A DNA stretch of 64,000 nt. Origin: Chamaecrista fasciculata. Lineage: Eukaryota; Streptophyta; Magnoliopsida; Fabales; Fabaceae. The stretch lies in the NCBI GenBank assembly GCA_003254925.1, contig QANZ01008147.1:85961-149960 (forward strand), read 5' to 3'. Under the pieces are notes generated by a model. That model worked only from the letters and a program-made list of their open reading frames with translations. It did not search any database and was not told where the DNA came from. Positions within the stretch are counted from its first letter, which is position 1; each line of letters begins with the position of its first letter. Shown in pieces: positions 44,122-56,943 of this stretch. The translations under genes and the position numbers were made by a program.

Positions 44122-45290
44122 CTTGTTTTTGACAGTTGGAACGAACTTTGTTTTTCTTTATCCTAAATGCAGGTGGAAAATCATGAGAAATCTGGTTTTA
44201 CTGTTTATTGTATTGTTGAACCATGATTTTATGGGTTAACAATGCAATCTATAAAAGTTAATAACACTTTTAATCTTTTGAAATTAATGAAATAATCCAC
44301 GTTGGGCGCAAAACAAACGCGTCTGTGGGACTTTTTTCTACGTTGAACAACTTTGATAAGAGGACCATAGCAGGTAAAAACATGATCTCAAGAGAATTTA
44401 GAATCTTATTAAAAATGAGTTTAAAAATCTTTTTAAAGTAAAGTATTGAGACGAGGGCTATATATTGAGGATTTGAATTTTTCGAGAAAAAAGATTATAT
44501 CTTAAGAGTATTCTAAATAAATTAAATTTTTTGTGTGATTCTTAAAACTAGTGCATCATTCTTTTTCATCACAGCTCTAGACTCTTAGTCTTTAGTTCTT
44601 TGGTGCCTCTTTCCCCTGTTGTTATACTCTATAGATTAAAAAGAAAGTTATAAGAAAGAAAATCAAGAAGCTGCCAGAGGATATTCTTTCCTAAACTACC
44701 TCCTGCAAAAAATGAAAGTGCGGATTATAGAGTTAATGTCCTCTTGGATGATACGAATGTGAGATGGTTTTGGTACAAGAGATGGTTTTTGAATCCACAG
44801 TCCATAGCCCTGTTTCTGAAATGAGATAGTGTAAGCCTCGATGTTGAGAGTAGATAGTGACAAAGAAAGTTCGGATGCTATGGAAAAGAAACTGTTGTTT
44901 GCTCCACTTGCATATGTTACGCCATATCTTCAACTGCTGCCACATTTCTTGTCTCATTGTTAGAGCCAAAATGCTGAGGCATCCCCGATTCATGACGAAA
45001 TATGATTCAACTGCTGGCGCTAACAATAAGATTAGATGAAATATGATTCAAAGAAGATGCTGTCTTGATAGATCTTGCAGAAATAGTGAAATTAGGAAGA
45101 GATGCATATGCTATAATGATGGCATTGAACAGATTGTTTGCTATAAAGAATGACATGCATTGGAGTCCAACTTTTTTGCTGATGCAGTGTAGAGTTTTGT
45201 GCTTGCCAAATAGAATGAATAATGATGATGAAAAGGAAACTAAAATACCGAGGAAAAATTTAATCCAACAAGCATAACAATTTGCTTTGA
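44122..45290. other. Intergenic, possibly the 3' part of a LINE relic
   Basis: The first 170 bases are the likely 3'-UTR of the bL31-type transcript. Between about 44700 and 45290 minus-strand frames continue downstream from the zf-RVT relic. They may be the decayed RNase H end of that LINE, but no motif is certain. Confidence 0.4.
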
Positions 45291-45830
45291 AACCAAATAT
45301 CAAAATCTGAGTTGATTTCCCCAGTGCAGAAACGTTGATCTGACCCAAACCAAACTGCTCTTGAAAATGGACATAATTAAAAAAAAGGTGTTTGAGAGAT
45401 TCATCTTCTGCATTGCAAAATTGTCAGCTTTGTTGAGTGTCGATATGATGATTCTGCAGAAATTTTGTAGTTGGAATGCCTTTGTGAAGCAACTTCCAGA
45501 TGAAGAGGACATATTTTGGCGGCATTTTAAGCCTCCACTATTTGTCCCATAGCACGATAGGACAATTAGAGAGAGGAATATGATGAGCTTCTTGTTGTTG
45601 AAGAAGCAAGTGATATCCTGAAGATACCTAATAAAGTCCATCAGTAGACAAAAGCCACTGCATTTTGTCTTTTGAAGGAAAAATCGATAGAGGAATTTGA
45701 AGGATGTCCTTCTGACTTCTGAGTCTGAGGTAGGAAAATCTGAGATAAACCATCTAACTGTTGATTTGCCCACTTTACTAAATGTGTATAATACTTTCCA
45801 CCCAGTCACCCACTCAACGTTACATATAAA
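45290..45830 (-). mobile_element. LINE fragment with zf-RVT domain, decayed
   Basis: Read across frames on the minus strand: PSKDKMQWLLSTDGLY, then WRLKMPPKYVLFIWKLLHKG and IPTTKFLQNH, then an ESLKHLFF segment. This is the zinc-binding region after the reverse transcriptase of plant L1-type LINEs. Frameshifts and stops separate the pieces. No poly(A) tail or TSD was found. Confidence 0.75.
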
Positions 45831-46590
45831 AAATCTCTACCTAATGAGGAAACAATCGCAATTAGATTTAAACCAAATCTCAAGATGACCTTCATATCAA
45901 TTCTGGTTTTCATTTGTATCTCCTTTCCCCGTTGTTTTTGAGTCTTTTGTTTTTTTTTCAGAGATGCCAAAGCTTCTCACTCATGATTAGGCCTTTGGGC
46001 CCTAGAAGGAGTGGTCAGTATTTCTACTTAAAGCCTCCTTAGTATTTGGAATCATGGTCCATAATAAATACAAAACATTTAAAAATTTTTCTTCGAAACA
46101 CCTAATCATAGAATACCAAGTTATAAAAGGTTTTCATTCGTCATGCTTTCACTGAGAAATTAGCTACCAATATCTTATAGTCTTCTATTTTGACTTCTCA
46201 ACTGTTAGCTAACTGTTGCCAGTAAAACCTTAAAGATAACAGTAACACGTTGTCATCAATGCAAATCTTGTTGCCTATTTTGCTTCCAAGGATCATTGTA
46301 TTGTCAATTGTAATGAGTTTGAGTGTTAATACTTAAAATGAACTGAGCAACTTAGTTAATCCAGTAGGTGTTCATCTAAAGCCGAATTGACCTGCAAAAC
46401 AAAGTGTAAAGCCACCAATCTGATGTTAAGATACATTAATGCACAACATAAATGATGAATCCTTCCCAATCTCCAACTTTTTCAGATCCACATTTGCTTT
46501 AGACTACAACTATACAAAACAGCACAGCAGCTTACTTGAGACATTTTCCTGCTCAGAACTATGTTTAAACAGTAAGCAGGGTACTGGACA
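45831..46590. other. Intergenic downstream of thymidine kinase
   Basis: No gene recognised. The part next to 46594 should be the 3'-UTR of the thymidine kinase gene. Confidence 0.45.
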
Positions 46591-46593
46591 CTT

Positions 46594-49500
46594 TCATGTA
46601 TGAGAGCCACATTCAACCTTCTGAGATTCCAGGACACACCTTGCTGTTTCCAAGGCTACCTGTCCACTGACATAGTGCTGCCGACAGACTGGCATGTAGA
46701 CATCGGCTCCACCAATTAACTCGACTTTTTTCTCCTCTACCTTCCTCAGGGTAAAGAATGCTCGCTTCCCGCAGAGTTCACACCTTGCAGTTAACTTTGT
46801 TACGGAATCAGCCAGGGGAATTATGTCGAGGACAGAACCAAAGCTCCTCCTGCAAGTAAATGTATGAACACCATCATAAGAGGCTAGATAGCATTCAGTC
46901 ATAGCCTGATAAAATCAGACAGAACAAAAGAGTTGCTGAAGAAATGCATCGCAGGGTGAAAAGAAAATAACTTAATGAACTCAATCTCTGACCCGATTGT
47001 GCAATTTAACGTTGGAATTGACTGCAATCAAGAATAAGGTATGGTGATTTCATAGCTAAAATCCTCCTCTATTTTCCACAGCAAGCATTGGGATTAAAGT
47101 TTGCAATGAGGATAGAGTGGAAAAATTATGCTTAACCACCACACCACCACGCTACTAATTATATCGCTCTAGATGGTTTTTCTTTCAATTAATTTCACAG
47201 TTCACAGTTTTCCTCTGTTCAGCTCTGATTCTATCCCCTCTGAGTATCACAGTATTTAGCAGGTGATTGACTAGTATTGTTGTTAGGTTTAAGAGTATAT
47301 TTTCTCCTAAAGAAACTGATAAACATAAACAGTTTGGAAGTCAATCCCTATGGTTTGAACTTCGAAAAGAACTGATATAATGCTTGCCAAGTCCAAACTG
47401 GTGATAGATTTCACCTATCAATGGATGCTCACATTCAACTTAGAATTTTGAATTTATGTTAATTTCCAAGTCAAACTGGTAATAATCTTTGTCAAGTCAG
47501 GCAAGAACAGCAGTAAGTCTGGCTTCATTGAAGCCCTATCCAAAACAGAAGAAAATTGTAAACTTTTAAAATGATAAGCATTCTCAAAAGCAATACCTCA
47601 AATAGTTACCATCTAATCCTGCAACTACTATTGTTTTTCCATCATGATCAGCAGCCTCGCGACAAAATTCATAGAGGTCCTCAAAGAATTGAGCTTCATC
47701 AATACCAATCACATCAAGCTGTCGTCATGAATTAGGAGAATCAAACCCAATGCAACAGAAAACTTGAAAGCTTTAGAGTTAAACCCCAAAAACGCACCAG
47801 CAACCCCAACCCCACATTACAGACCAAAGTTTTAGAATAATCCATGCTCACAAGTTTTCCATTACAAACTAAAAATTCTGTTGAATATACATAATAAAGA
47901 GCTTTGGAATAACGATACCTGCTCATAAGCCTCCAGCCCAAATTTCTGCCTGAATGATGATAAGTTTTTTAGTGCCCAACATGGTAATTTGGCACCATCG
48001 TGTGTAACAATTGAATCCAATCCATATCTAGTATCTTTGCTTGATTTAATTATTGCCACATTTCTGCATGAGAGAAACACAAGCTATCACACATGTTAGA
48101 AATGAGGCAATTGCTAAACCATCCAGAATTGACTTTCTTACAGAACAGTCACAGTCACAGACCCACAACAATGTATGGTCCACATAAATAAAGGATCCAC
48201 ATAGAACGCTGACATCATTCCTAATAAATTATAAGCATAAACTTTCAATATAGTCCATGGATTATAAGGGCGCTAAAGGATCCGCATAGAATGCTGACAA
48301 AATTCCTAATAAATTATAAGCATAAACTTTCAATATAGTCCATGGATTATAAGGGCTCAGGGCGCTATTATTTTAGTCTTTAAATTTTTTAATTGATTGA
48401 TTTAGTCCCTGAAATTTCATGACTCGTTGCAATTTAGGCCCTCTAGGGAGTGAGTTGTACAATGATAAGGTACTCATGGAGAGACTAACTTGCAATGAGT
48501 TATGAACTTTCGGGGTCTAAATCAAGCATTTCAATAAATCAAGGACTAAACTGATAGTGACCAAAATGTTACTTTACTCTAAACTATAACTTCAATGAGA
48601 AGAACAGTCATTTAAAAATTCAATTCCTTCTTTCATTCATCACATTGTAAGTAAAATAATGGACAGCTTACCCACCAAGAAAGGCAAACAGATGAGTTAC
48701 CTCTTACCAAACAGAAAGAGGCACCCCTGCCCTAGGTTACAATGACATGCTAATAATACTTAAAAAAATAATCCAGCAAATTCATGATAAATAGAATGAG
48801 GTATACTAAATGGTTCAAGATAAAACCTTCAACAACAGCAAAGTTTTGTCAAAGATCTCCAGATTTCATCAAATTACAATCTCCCTTTGCATTTAAATTA
48901 CATATCTACAAGGGTACTGTCAGGATTAGCTACTACATTGTCCCTAAGTTGAAACTTGATCATTACATCACAGGGTTGCCTTCCAGGATTTAATGCTGCC
49001 AAGGTAGCATAGGCTTTCAACTTATTGTGCAAATGTATACAGATTTGATCTCAAACCAGTGTGTCTTATATGATAGAAAAAAGAAAGAAAAAAAAAACCA
49101 ATCCCACTTTCTAAAGGCCCTTGTGAATAGTTAGAATTTATGCCCTTAGCAAGCAGAATTCGGGCGGCTTATAGGCACCCAGATTTTGCACATGACAGCA
49201 ACAAGTTGGTCTCTAAATATCCATTTGGAACAAATCCAACAACATTTGTGCATCAAGTATTCTACAATACTCTTCACAGCGCAAAGGTCTTCACAGCAAC
49301 GGGCAAATTACATTTTTAAAAAATAAATCACTCAGATAAAAACAATTGCAAACTACAAGAGAAAAGAGAAGTAGAGAAAGCAAAGCATGCGTCCTTAAGC
49401 TAGAAGAAATCTTGAATCTTCCACAGGCATGAAAACAGAGGACACAAAACTAAACATAGCAAACATGTTCACCTGCCGTTACTGCTCTCCAATTTCATAC

Positions 49501-49810
49501 GACGGAGGAGTGTGGTCGTTTTGCCGGCGAACATCGGGCCAACGATCACGTGAATCTCACCCGACGGAGATGGAGACGCCTCCATTTGCACGCTCCGATT
49601 CTGAATCGAGCAAACGAAGGTATTCGAGAAAATGGGTGTTGACTTTAGGCTGAGATGATTGTGAATACAAGATGGGTTTCTCAAACGGATGGATTCAGGA
49701 GAAAGGCATGCGATAGAAGCAAGCGAAACGACGTTGGGGTTAGGAAGATGAGGAGAAAAAGCGGAGAACTTGGGGCATAAAAGGAACTTCATCTTGGAAA
49801 TTGAGAACAT
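46594..49810 (-). CDS. TK1: Thymidine kinase (TK1 type), four exons, with N-terminal extension
   Basis: Exons: 49473-49810, 47919-48063, 47597-47718 and 46594-46849. All junctions are GT-AG and keep frame, giving 286 residues. It phosphorylates thymidine to dTMP in the nucleotide salvage pathway. Motifs: P-loop GPMFAGKTT at 91-99; [15 protein letters not shown] in exon 2; IDEAQFF at 167-173 with the catalytic Glu169; and a zinc site from Cys225/Cys228 and Cys257/His260 (CELC ... CRQH). These are the hallmarks of tetrameric TK1-like enzymes. Residues 1-75 are Ser/Pro/Asn-rich with few acids, like an organelle transit peptide. Met76 ([13 protein letters not shown]) could start a cytosolic form. 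I chose the upstream ATG because the frame is open and reads as a presequence, as in Arabidopsis TK1b. Intron 1 (1.4 kb) holds a tandem duplication and a MITE-like inverted repeat. Confidence 0.93.
48190..48359. repeat. Tandem duplication of 85 bp in thymidine kinase intron 1
   Basis: AAAGGATCC(A/G)CATAGAA starts both units (48190 and 48275), which end with CATGGATTATAAGGGC. The copies differ at only a few positions, so the duplication is fairly recent. Intronic, non-coding. Confidence 0.85.
48373..48590. repeat. MITE-like inverted repeat in thymidine kinase intron 1
   Basis: The left arm 'ttttagtctttaaa', then 'ttgatttagtccctgaaatt', pairs imperfectly with the right arm 'tcaaggactaaactgatagt'. 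It is of the same general 'tttagtcc / ggactaaa' type as other MITEs here. The ends are uncertain. Confidence 0.5.
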
Positions 49811-51700
49811 AAATTGAGGGATAGGAAGAGAAATGAGAAGAGAGGTAGAGAAAAAGAGACAAGGGTTTAAGGGTTTTTACTTGGAGGGAAAGCTCAGAAG
49901 GCATATAGATGCGTAGGGCAAAGAGATAGAAAGTACAATTGTACAAAGTAGAAGTAGAATTGTACCACTGTAGAAGTAGAACTGTAGGAGGAGAAACTCA
50001 CATTTATATTTCTCATAATTTATTAAGGTGAATTAATGTATTCTTTCTAATTCAAATAAAAAAAATATTTTTTTTCATAAATAGATTTTTGGTCAAAGTG
50101 TTATTTGAATACATTAATTCACCTTAGACTTTTATATAACAAATTCACCTTAGTCTTTTATAATAATATAATATATATTATATTGTAAAAATATAAAATA
50201 TATATATATATAAATATTATTCAAGTCGAGTTTGAAAAGAAGTTCGATCCTGACTTGATAGTTTTAGACTTTTAAATTTGTGTTTTTTTTCTCAAAATTT
50301 TATTTTTGGGTTCATATTGTATTTTTGTCAAGTGGTACTATTCGGGTCGAGCGAGCTTTAAGAGTTATAATCTATTCTAATTATACAATGAATTAGAGAG
50401 TCTTTTAGTTAAAACCATTTTTTAAAATTAATAAATCGTTAATCTATCTCAAATGAGATTTACAAATCGATTATATGAATCTTATTTATATAAATTATTC
50501 TATTTTTTAAAAGATTACTTGATTACATTATGTCTATTCTATTTTAAAAAAAAAACTAATTATGAATAAGTTCATATAAGTGTGTTTCAATGAGCAAGAA
50601 AAGTTTTCTAGTTTATATTAGAGTTTAGAGTAATTTTATTGTATATATTGAGTTTAAGTAAATTTATTATCTATATTTTGTAAGAATATAAGATTATATT
50701 TGGATTGAGAATTAAGAGCAAGAAGAAGATAGAAGAGAAGAGAATTGAGATATTTTTCAAGGTAATTAAAAAAAATAGCAAGGTTTTTTAAGTATTTAAA
50801 ATTCATTTAAGTTTTATATAAATAAAATTAGTTCATTTTAAACTATTTTTACTCAATAGCTTATAAAATAAAACATACGATATGTTTTTACGATATAATT
50901 TAAATTTTAAAACATGATAATTTCTAATTTAGAAAAAAAAACGGTTCAACTAATTTTCCCAATTTAACGTCTTGTCGGATTTATATTTTGTAACTGCAAG
51001 TCATAATAGGAGTTAATATATGACTGTACGGCTGTACCTAATCAATTGCTTTTATATTTCTATTCAAATTGGTAATGAGAATTTTGAATAATTATTAAAA
51101 ACACCATTCAATATGCAATAATATACAACAAATAATTATAATTTTCATATATTCCATAATACATGACTTTCTGGCCGTCTCTCAAAATCATATATAATTT
51201 ATCTATTTACAACACTATATAGGCATTTAAACATAAATTAATTATCTATAAAAATTAAAATAAAAAAATATATATCATTGTCTTCATATTAAATAACTTC
51301 CCACTTCCTCTTCTCACGTCTAAATCCACCTACTTTTGTGTGTAGATTTTATATTAATACAAAATAAATTTAATTGCAATTTCATGTGCAATTCTTTATA
51401 TAATATATGTTATATTATATGGCTCCACTCTTTTTTAGTTGTCCATGTTTAAAATTATAGTCTATGAAATTAAACAAAAATAAAATCAACCCACCTCTCC
51501 CTCCCAGGTACATAATATATAAAATTAAAAAAAATAAAATCACCCACACCCCACTTCTATACCCACGTCCATTTTCCATGTTTTTTTAACAAACATTTTC
51601 TATGCCCATGTTTATTAAAAATAAGTTAAAATTTACTATTTGATCTCTCTTTTTTTACAAAGTTAACAATTTAATCTCTTATTTATTTTACATACATATT
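49811..51700. other. Intergenic upstream of thymidine kinase
   Basis: Promoter and leader of TK1 should lie in the first few hundred bases. No clear TATA box was assigned. The rest is very AT-rich with no gene recognised. Confidence 0.45.
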
Positions 51701-51733
51701 TACGTGTCTGTTAGAGCACGCAAAGCCCCGGTG
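51403..51733 (+). repeat. Helitron-like 3' tail, copy 1
   Basis: It shares 'atattatatggctccac', 'tccatgtttaaaa', 'aatttactatttgatctctc' and the terminal GCACGCAAAGCCCC with the block at 52700-52859. It ends before a (TA)n tract. In this copy the last bases are GGTG rather than TAGT. Confidence 0.4.
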
Positions 51734-52699
51734 TATATATATATATATATATATATTGGTAAAGTGAATTTGATACGTTTTGTTGTATTATGCAGCCATG
51801 CAGGTGTAAATCTCCTTTTTTTTTACATATTTTTAAATTTTAAAAAATTACATCTCCCTCAGATNAACTTATGAATACTGATTTGTATTGATAATATGTG
51901 AAAGTTAAATACTTGTTTGTCTTTGATTTCTAAATAATAATAACTAGATTTCTAAACTATTTCTTTACAGAATGTCATCTTTTAATTTAAGTTTCATGTA
52001 ATTGGGACCTAAACTTAAGTACTTGCTTGAGTTGAGATTCAAAAGTTTTTTTTGTGTTATGCTCATCAATTCCATTTTTAAATTTGATTCCTTATGACTT
52101 AATATGTGTATAAGAGATTTTTCAAGTTGAAACATATCAATATATGTAAATGTATACATATATTTGTTATTTTTTTATTTGACCGGGTCAACCCGATTTT
52201 TGGTGACCCAATGGTTGAACCGGTGACTCAACCACCCGAGCTCTTATCCGAATCAATAAGCGATCCGAGTTTACAAACTATGCTTATAAGTCAAGAGTCT
52301 AATTTTAGTTCGGCCAAAAAAAACAAGTCTAATTATAGTTACCCAAAGTAAAAAGAGAGTCTAATTTTAATCTATTAAAGAATTTGCATGCAAGTCCAAA
52401 GAAAATTATCATTATATTCTTTCAAGAATGAAAAAAAGCATAAGAAAATTATTGAGAGTAAAGGGCGATCAATTACGTATCTTGATTAAAATTTTTATAA
52501 TTCAGAGTTGTTAAAATTATCTTTAGTAGGTACGTAAGAGGTAGTCATAGTGCATTCATTTTTATTATTAAATATTGTAAAAATAAAAATGTAAGTAAAA
52601 TTTATATAACACTTCAAATATACATATATTATGCAACTTGTATCATATTTTATTTTTATTCAAACATCTATAAAAGACGATGATGCTAATATAGTTTTA

Positions 52700-52859
52700 T
52701 ATATCTTATATTATATGGCTCCACCCGTCGTCCATGTTTAAAACTATAGTATATGAAATTAAAAGTAAGAGAAAATTTACTATTTGATCTCTCTTTATTT
52801 ACTAAGTTAACAATTTAGTCCCTTATTTATTTTATATACAGGCACGCAAAGCCCCTAGT
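52700..52859 (+). repeat. Helitron-like 3' tail, copy 2
   Basis: A shorter direct relative of 51403-51733, ending GGCACGCAAAGCCCCTAGT next to a (TA)n tract. The CTAG end and the AT target fit a Helitron 3' end; the weak GGC/GCC hairpin before it is shorter than usual. Confidence 0.45.
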
Positions 52860-52869
52860 GTATATATAT

Positions 52870-53850
52870 ATATATATAGCTAATATAGTTAAAGGTCATC
52901 AACTATAAGAATGATCAAACAGTCTTTATATTCATTTATTTTAGACAAAAAAACACACCCTTATATAAACAAATAGTTTCGAGCTTTGAATTCCTAGCAA
53001 CCACCCATTTTACCAGTTAACCAATTATATCTTCACGAGCAAGCAAAGCTTCTTTTGGAATATAGTTCAACATCAGTTTCATCTATATTAATAGCTCTCT
53101 GTCTTCTCTATTTTCTTTTTTTGGATAATCATAAACAAATATATCATTAGATGTGTTTAATAACATTGAGTTCTCACAATATTCCATTATTTGTTAGTTG
53201 AATTTTATTTAGGTAGAATATTTGAATTAACCATATATCTTTGCCATAGATTTTATGTTAGTCTGAGAACTTCTAAAAGTTTTAAATTAATCTTATATAT
53301 TTCTTCACATTTGGCTTCAATAGTCTTATCGAATTTGAACAACACCTATATATATTGGATATCAATTCAAGTTTAAAGGTAGTAGATGGAATTAGTGAAT
53401 TTTAAGTTATTGTGCTTGACTTTCAACTTAGTACTCTCTATTCTAAAAAATATTTTTATCATGCTTATGTGACATATTTGAACATACTACTTTCTTAATA
53501 AGGTTAAAGATTTTAATAAATATATATTTTGAAAATTTGAGAATATATATGCATATGACATCTTGTTCCGACTAGTACAATGATTGAATAAGATTTGATA
53601 TTGATTTAGACAAACATTTTCATACTTGGAACAATTAATTAAATTTGTAGTATATTGGGACATTCCGATCCATTAGTAAGTCGATCTATGCTGATTCATT
53701 CAATTTTAATATTATTGGCCTATTTTTGTGAAGACGCAGAAATATTTCTCATTATTACAATAGATCTTCACCTTTAATGGGCTCGGATGTGCTATAGGTA
53801 TGATTTTAATTAACTAGATAAATTACAAGACGTTTTGTGAGTAGACTGTC
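52870..53850. other. Intergenic, no gene recognised
   Basis: AT-rich with short low-complexity ORFs only. Confidence 0.5.
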
Positions 53851-55820
53851 TTTTTTTTTTTTTTGGAAACAAGACAAGGCCTACACTACACATAGCATAT
53901 TAGTATAACCAAAGTTAAAATTACATAAGAAAGAGGAAAGATTATAGTTATGGGGGGTCGCATGAAACTGGTAGTGGTTTTGGCTGCAGATGTTGATGAT
54001 GTCTTTAATAACCACCTCCTGCTGGTAGCCCATACTTTTGAAATTATTGTCAGTAATAAGATCTTTTGTAAGAAGATAAGGACTCCAGAAAGGCCTTGCT
54101 GCTGAAGATGTAAGAGGCTTTTGCGAATGCCAAAAAGAGTAGTGACTGTGATGACTTCGTTAGTAGTATTGTGATAATAGAATTGTAAGTGTGCAATACC
54201 ACCCTGAATATGGAATGCTCCCATATGATTCTTCTTTCTCTGTCGATCCTTAACCCAAGCTAAGTGCCAAGTAACCTCACTAACATTGGCGTTGGCAGAG
54301 ATGATGTCTAAAGGTAAGTGGGTATGTCTAACCCTGATGCCTGCTTGCGGGGTCTCTAAATTGTGGTGCAAGTTACACATGTGGTCCCATTTACGGAGAA
54401 TCTCGTCAGAGCAAGGAGGTTTGTTCTGAAATCTAACTTCGTTTCTGTGCGTGTAAATTGCCCAAGAGAAGATGAGGATTTTGACAAACACTTCCTTATT
54501 ATAAAACAGACCAATGAGCCAGTTTTTAAAATCCGCATTGTTGATGTTACGACTTTTGACTCCAAGAGGAGAAGCAAATCAGGTTCGTCTTGTGAAATCA
54601 CATTTTAGAAACAAATGATTATTATCCTCCAAATCCTCGCACCCAAAAGGGCAAGTGCCATCAATGTTGAAATGTTTTTTCAAGAGGTTACCTCCCAAAG
54701 GCAGAGAATCGGTCAGACACTTCCACCCAAACATGAGAATTTTAGGAACACAAGGAAGTTTCTAATACCATTTCCAATCCAAGTTCACTGCAGAGATGTG
54801 GTTAATGGTAGAGTTGTATTCCTTCTTGACATTATAGATTCCATCGGCCGATTTGGTCCAGACAAGCCTGTCCTGGACTCCAGTATGCGAGATAGGCATA
54901 TTTATTATTAAGGAAGCGGTGGGGTTGTTATAACATTCCATAACCGCCTCTCTGTTCCAACTACCCCTGCCATCAGTTAAATCGCTGACATACCTTATGT
55001 CTTCATTTACTCTGTCAGGTTTGAACCAACATCTGTCAGATAACTTGATCCTATCACCTTGGCCCACCCACCATTGACAATCAAGAAGGATAGAATTAAT
55101 CCTGGTACAGATTGGTCTAGCCAAACTCGAGGCCGTGGAGTCACAGCTAAAAATACTTGTATTGTTATCTTTACAATATTTGGCGAAGTAGATTTGGGAA
55201 AGCAAACTATCCCGTTGGGAAATAATACGCCAAGCTTGTCTACCTATAAGGGCATTGTTGAATTCCAAGAATTTTTTAATTCCAAGTCCACCATCCTCCT
55301 TTGATCTACAAATCTTGTCCCAGGCCCTCATGTGCGGAGAGTTTTTCCCTTGATTAGCTCCCCAGAAAAAGTTGCTCAGGACCATATCGCATTTATGAGC
55401 CTCCTGAGCAGTTAGTTTGAAGTAGGAAAGATGGTAAAGGGAATAGAGGACATGACTGATTTAATAAGTACAACTCTAGCAGATTGCGAGAGAAGCACGG
55501 ACTGCCAACCTTGGAGGCGGTCTTGGAGCTTTTCCATAATAATTTCGAAAATTTTGCGACTCCGAGGCTTGTCATCAATACAACTTCCCAGATATTTTTG
55601 GAAGTACTCAACCTGTTTAAAATTACAGAGGCTAACCATCTCCTTAGTGAGTCTATTAGGGGTGCTGGGCCTAAAAGAGATTTCGGATTTTGCAGGATTA
55701 ATTGCAAGACCTGAAGCTTTTCCAAATTCACAGAAGACTTTTGTAGCCTTATGAAAAGACTTGCTATCAGGCTTAAGGAAAAGAAGAATGTCGTCTGCGT
55801 AGATAAGATGATTAATCGTG
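53851..55820 (-). mobile_element. 5'-truncated LINE with half of the reverse transcriptase, family B
   Basis: A T15 tract at 53851-53865 is the poly(A) tail. Going 5' to 3' on the minus strand, over several frames: INHLIYADDILLF with the catalytic YADD near 55800; the thumb region with KYLGSCIDDKPRSRKIFE; RAWDKICRSKEDGGLGIKKF; QWWVGQGDRIKL; and zf-RVT and RNase H remnants with SWAIYTHRNEVRF. At least three frame breaks. The break just upstream of the YADD box is the 5' truncation. No TSD was recognised. The last segment is shared with the LINE at 57656-59802. Confidence 0.88.
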
Positions 55821-55978
55821 TATACTTATTTATATTGGTATTTGAATTGTTTGTAAATTTTATATATTTGATTCTATTTTTGCTCAATTAGAGTTACAGT
55901 TAAAAATGTCCTTATTTTCTACTTTTAGGTTGAACATGTTTAAAAATTGAGCTCTCTTATTTTTAACTATTTTGATTG

Positions 55979-56929
55979 AAGGTCGGAAGAGGTGATCGTA
56001 TTGATATACGGAGCAAGTTTTGTTGTCAGCATGTTGATGGACATTCTATAGGAATTCTGATTAGTAATTTGTTGCGATATGATTCGTATAAGAGGACATA
56101 GATAAGTTGAAGTTGGTTTGCTCAGATGATGACATCATGCGTATTCACTGTGGCCCTCTTTCGGAGAGGAATCAACTAGATGTCCTTAAATGGACTCATG
56201 TTGCTACCGGGTCATATACCACAACTGCCAGTTATGCGCTGCTACTTAGGTCTCACCATCCGGATAATGGCAATACCTTAGCTCCAAAGTTTCCTTGGAG
56301 AGACTTCTGGATAACGAAAGCTCCCATGAGAATCTTAATCCTTGCCTAAAAATTTGGCATGGTGCTCTCCTGACTTTCTCAAATCTTAGGGCTCACCATC
56401 TTAGATGTGATGGTAGCTGTGTATTCTATGGAGTCGCGGATGATACTATTGACCATTCTTCCTCAAGTGTGACTTCTCTCGTGCTGTGTGATTTGGTCTT
56501 AGTGTTTCTGTTAGATCGAGTAGCATGAGATTCCACACTGTACAAAGATGGCTTCTATTCTGGATTCGCAAGTGGATAAAACATCCTATGTCGAACTATG
56601 ATGATTGGCTGATTGTGCTAGTGGATCTTGACGTCATCTGGAAGCTACAAAATGACAAGCTTTGGACGAACACTGTGGTCTCACCGACTTCCGCTATACA
56701 CAAAATTAATTGCATGATTGTTAAATATAGGGATGTCTTTTCTTGTTCTTTTAACAATATTTGTCCGTTTATGACTGTTGCTGATGTGTGTAGTACCATA
56801 GCTTCGTCTAATATTAGGTCGATCAAAGATGACGATGGTCCCACCTGTGAGGGCACCTCGCATCCTAAAGTGTCATGAGGTCTAGTAATTTTATATTTTG
56901 TTCACCGTTTTTGCAATTATACCAAAAAA
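55979..56929 (+). mobile_element. 5'-truncated LINE, family A, with perfect 14-bp TSD
   Basis: Flanked by AACTATTTTGATTG on both sides (55965-55978 and 56930-56943), with a short A-tail before the right copy. The body encodes, in broken frames, GRGDRIDIRSKF, LKWTHVATGSYTTTASYALL, FPWRDFW and the zf-RVT region (IWHGALLTFSNLRAHHL). An RNase H-like end follows with DVIWKLQNDKLW. Same family as the minus-strand fragment at 2890-3950. Confidence 0.9.
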
Positions 56930-56943
56930 AACTATTTTGATTG

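Noticed and set aside
54363..55754. Plus-strand ORFs across the LINE at 53851-55820
   Set aside because: Antisense shadows of the minus-strand reverse transcriptase remnants.
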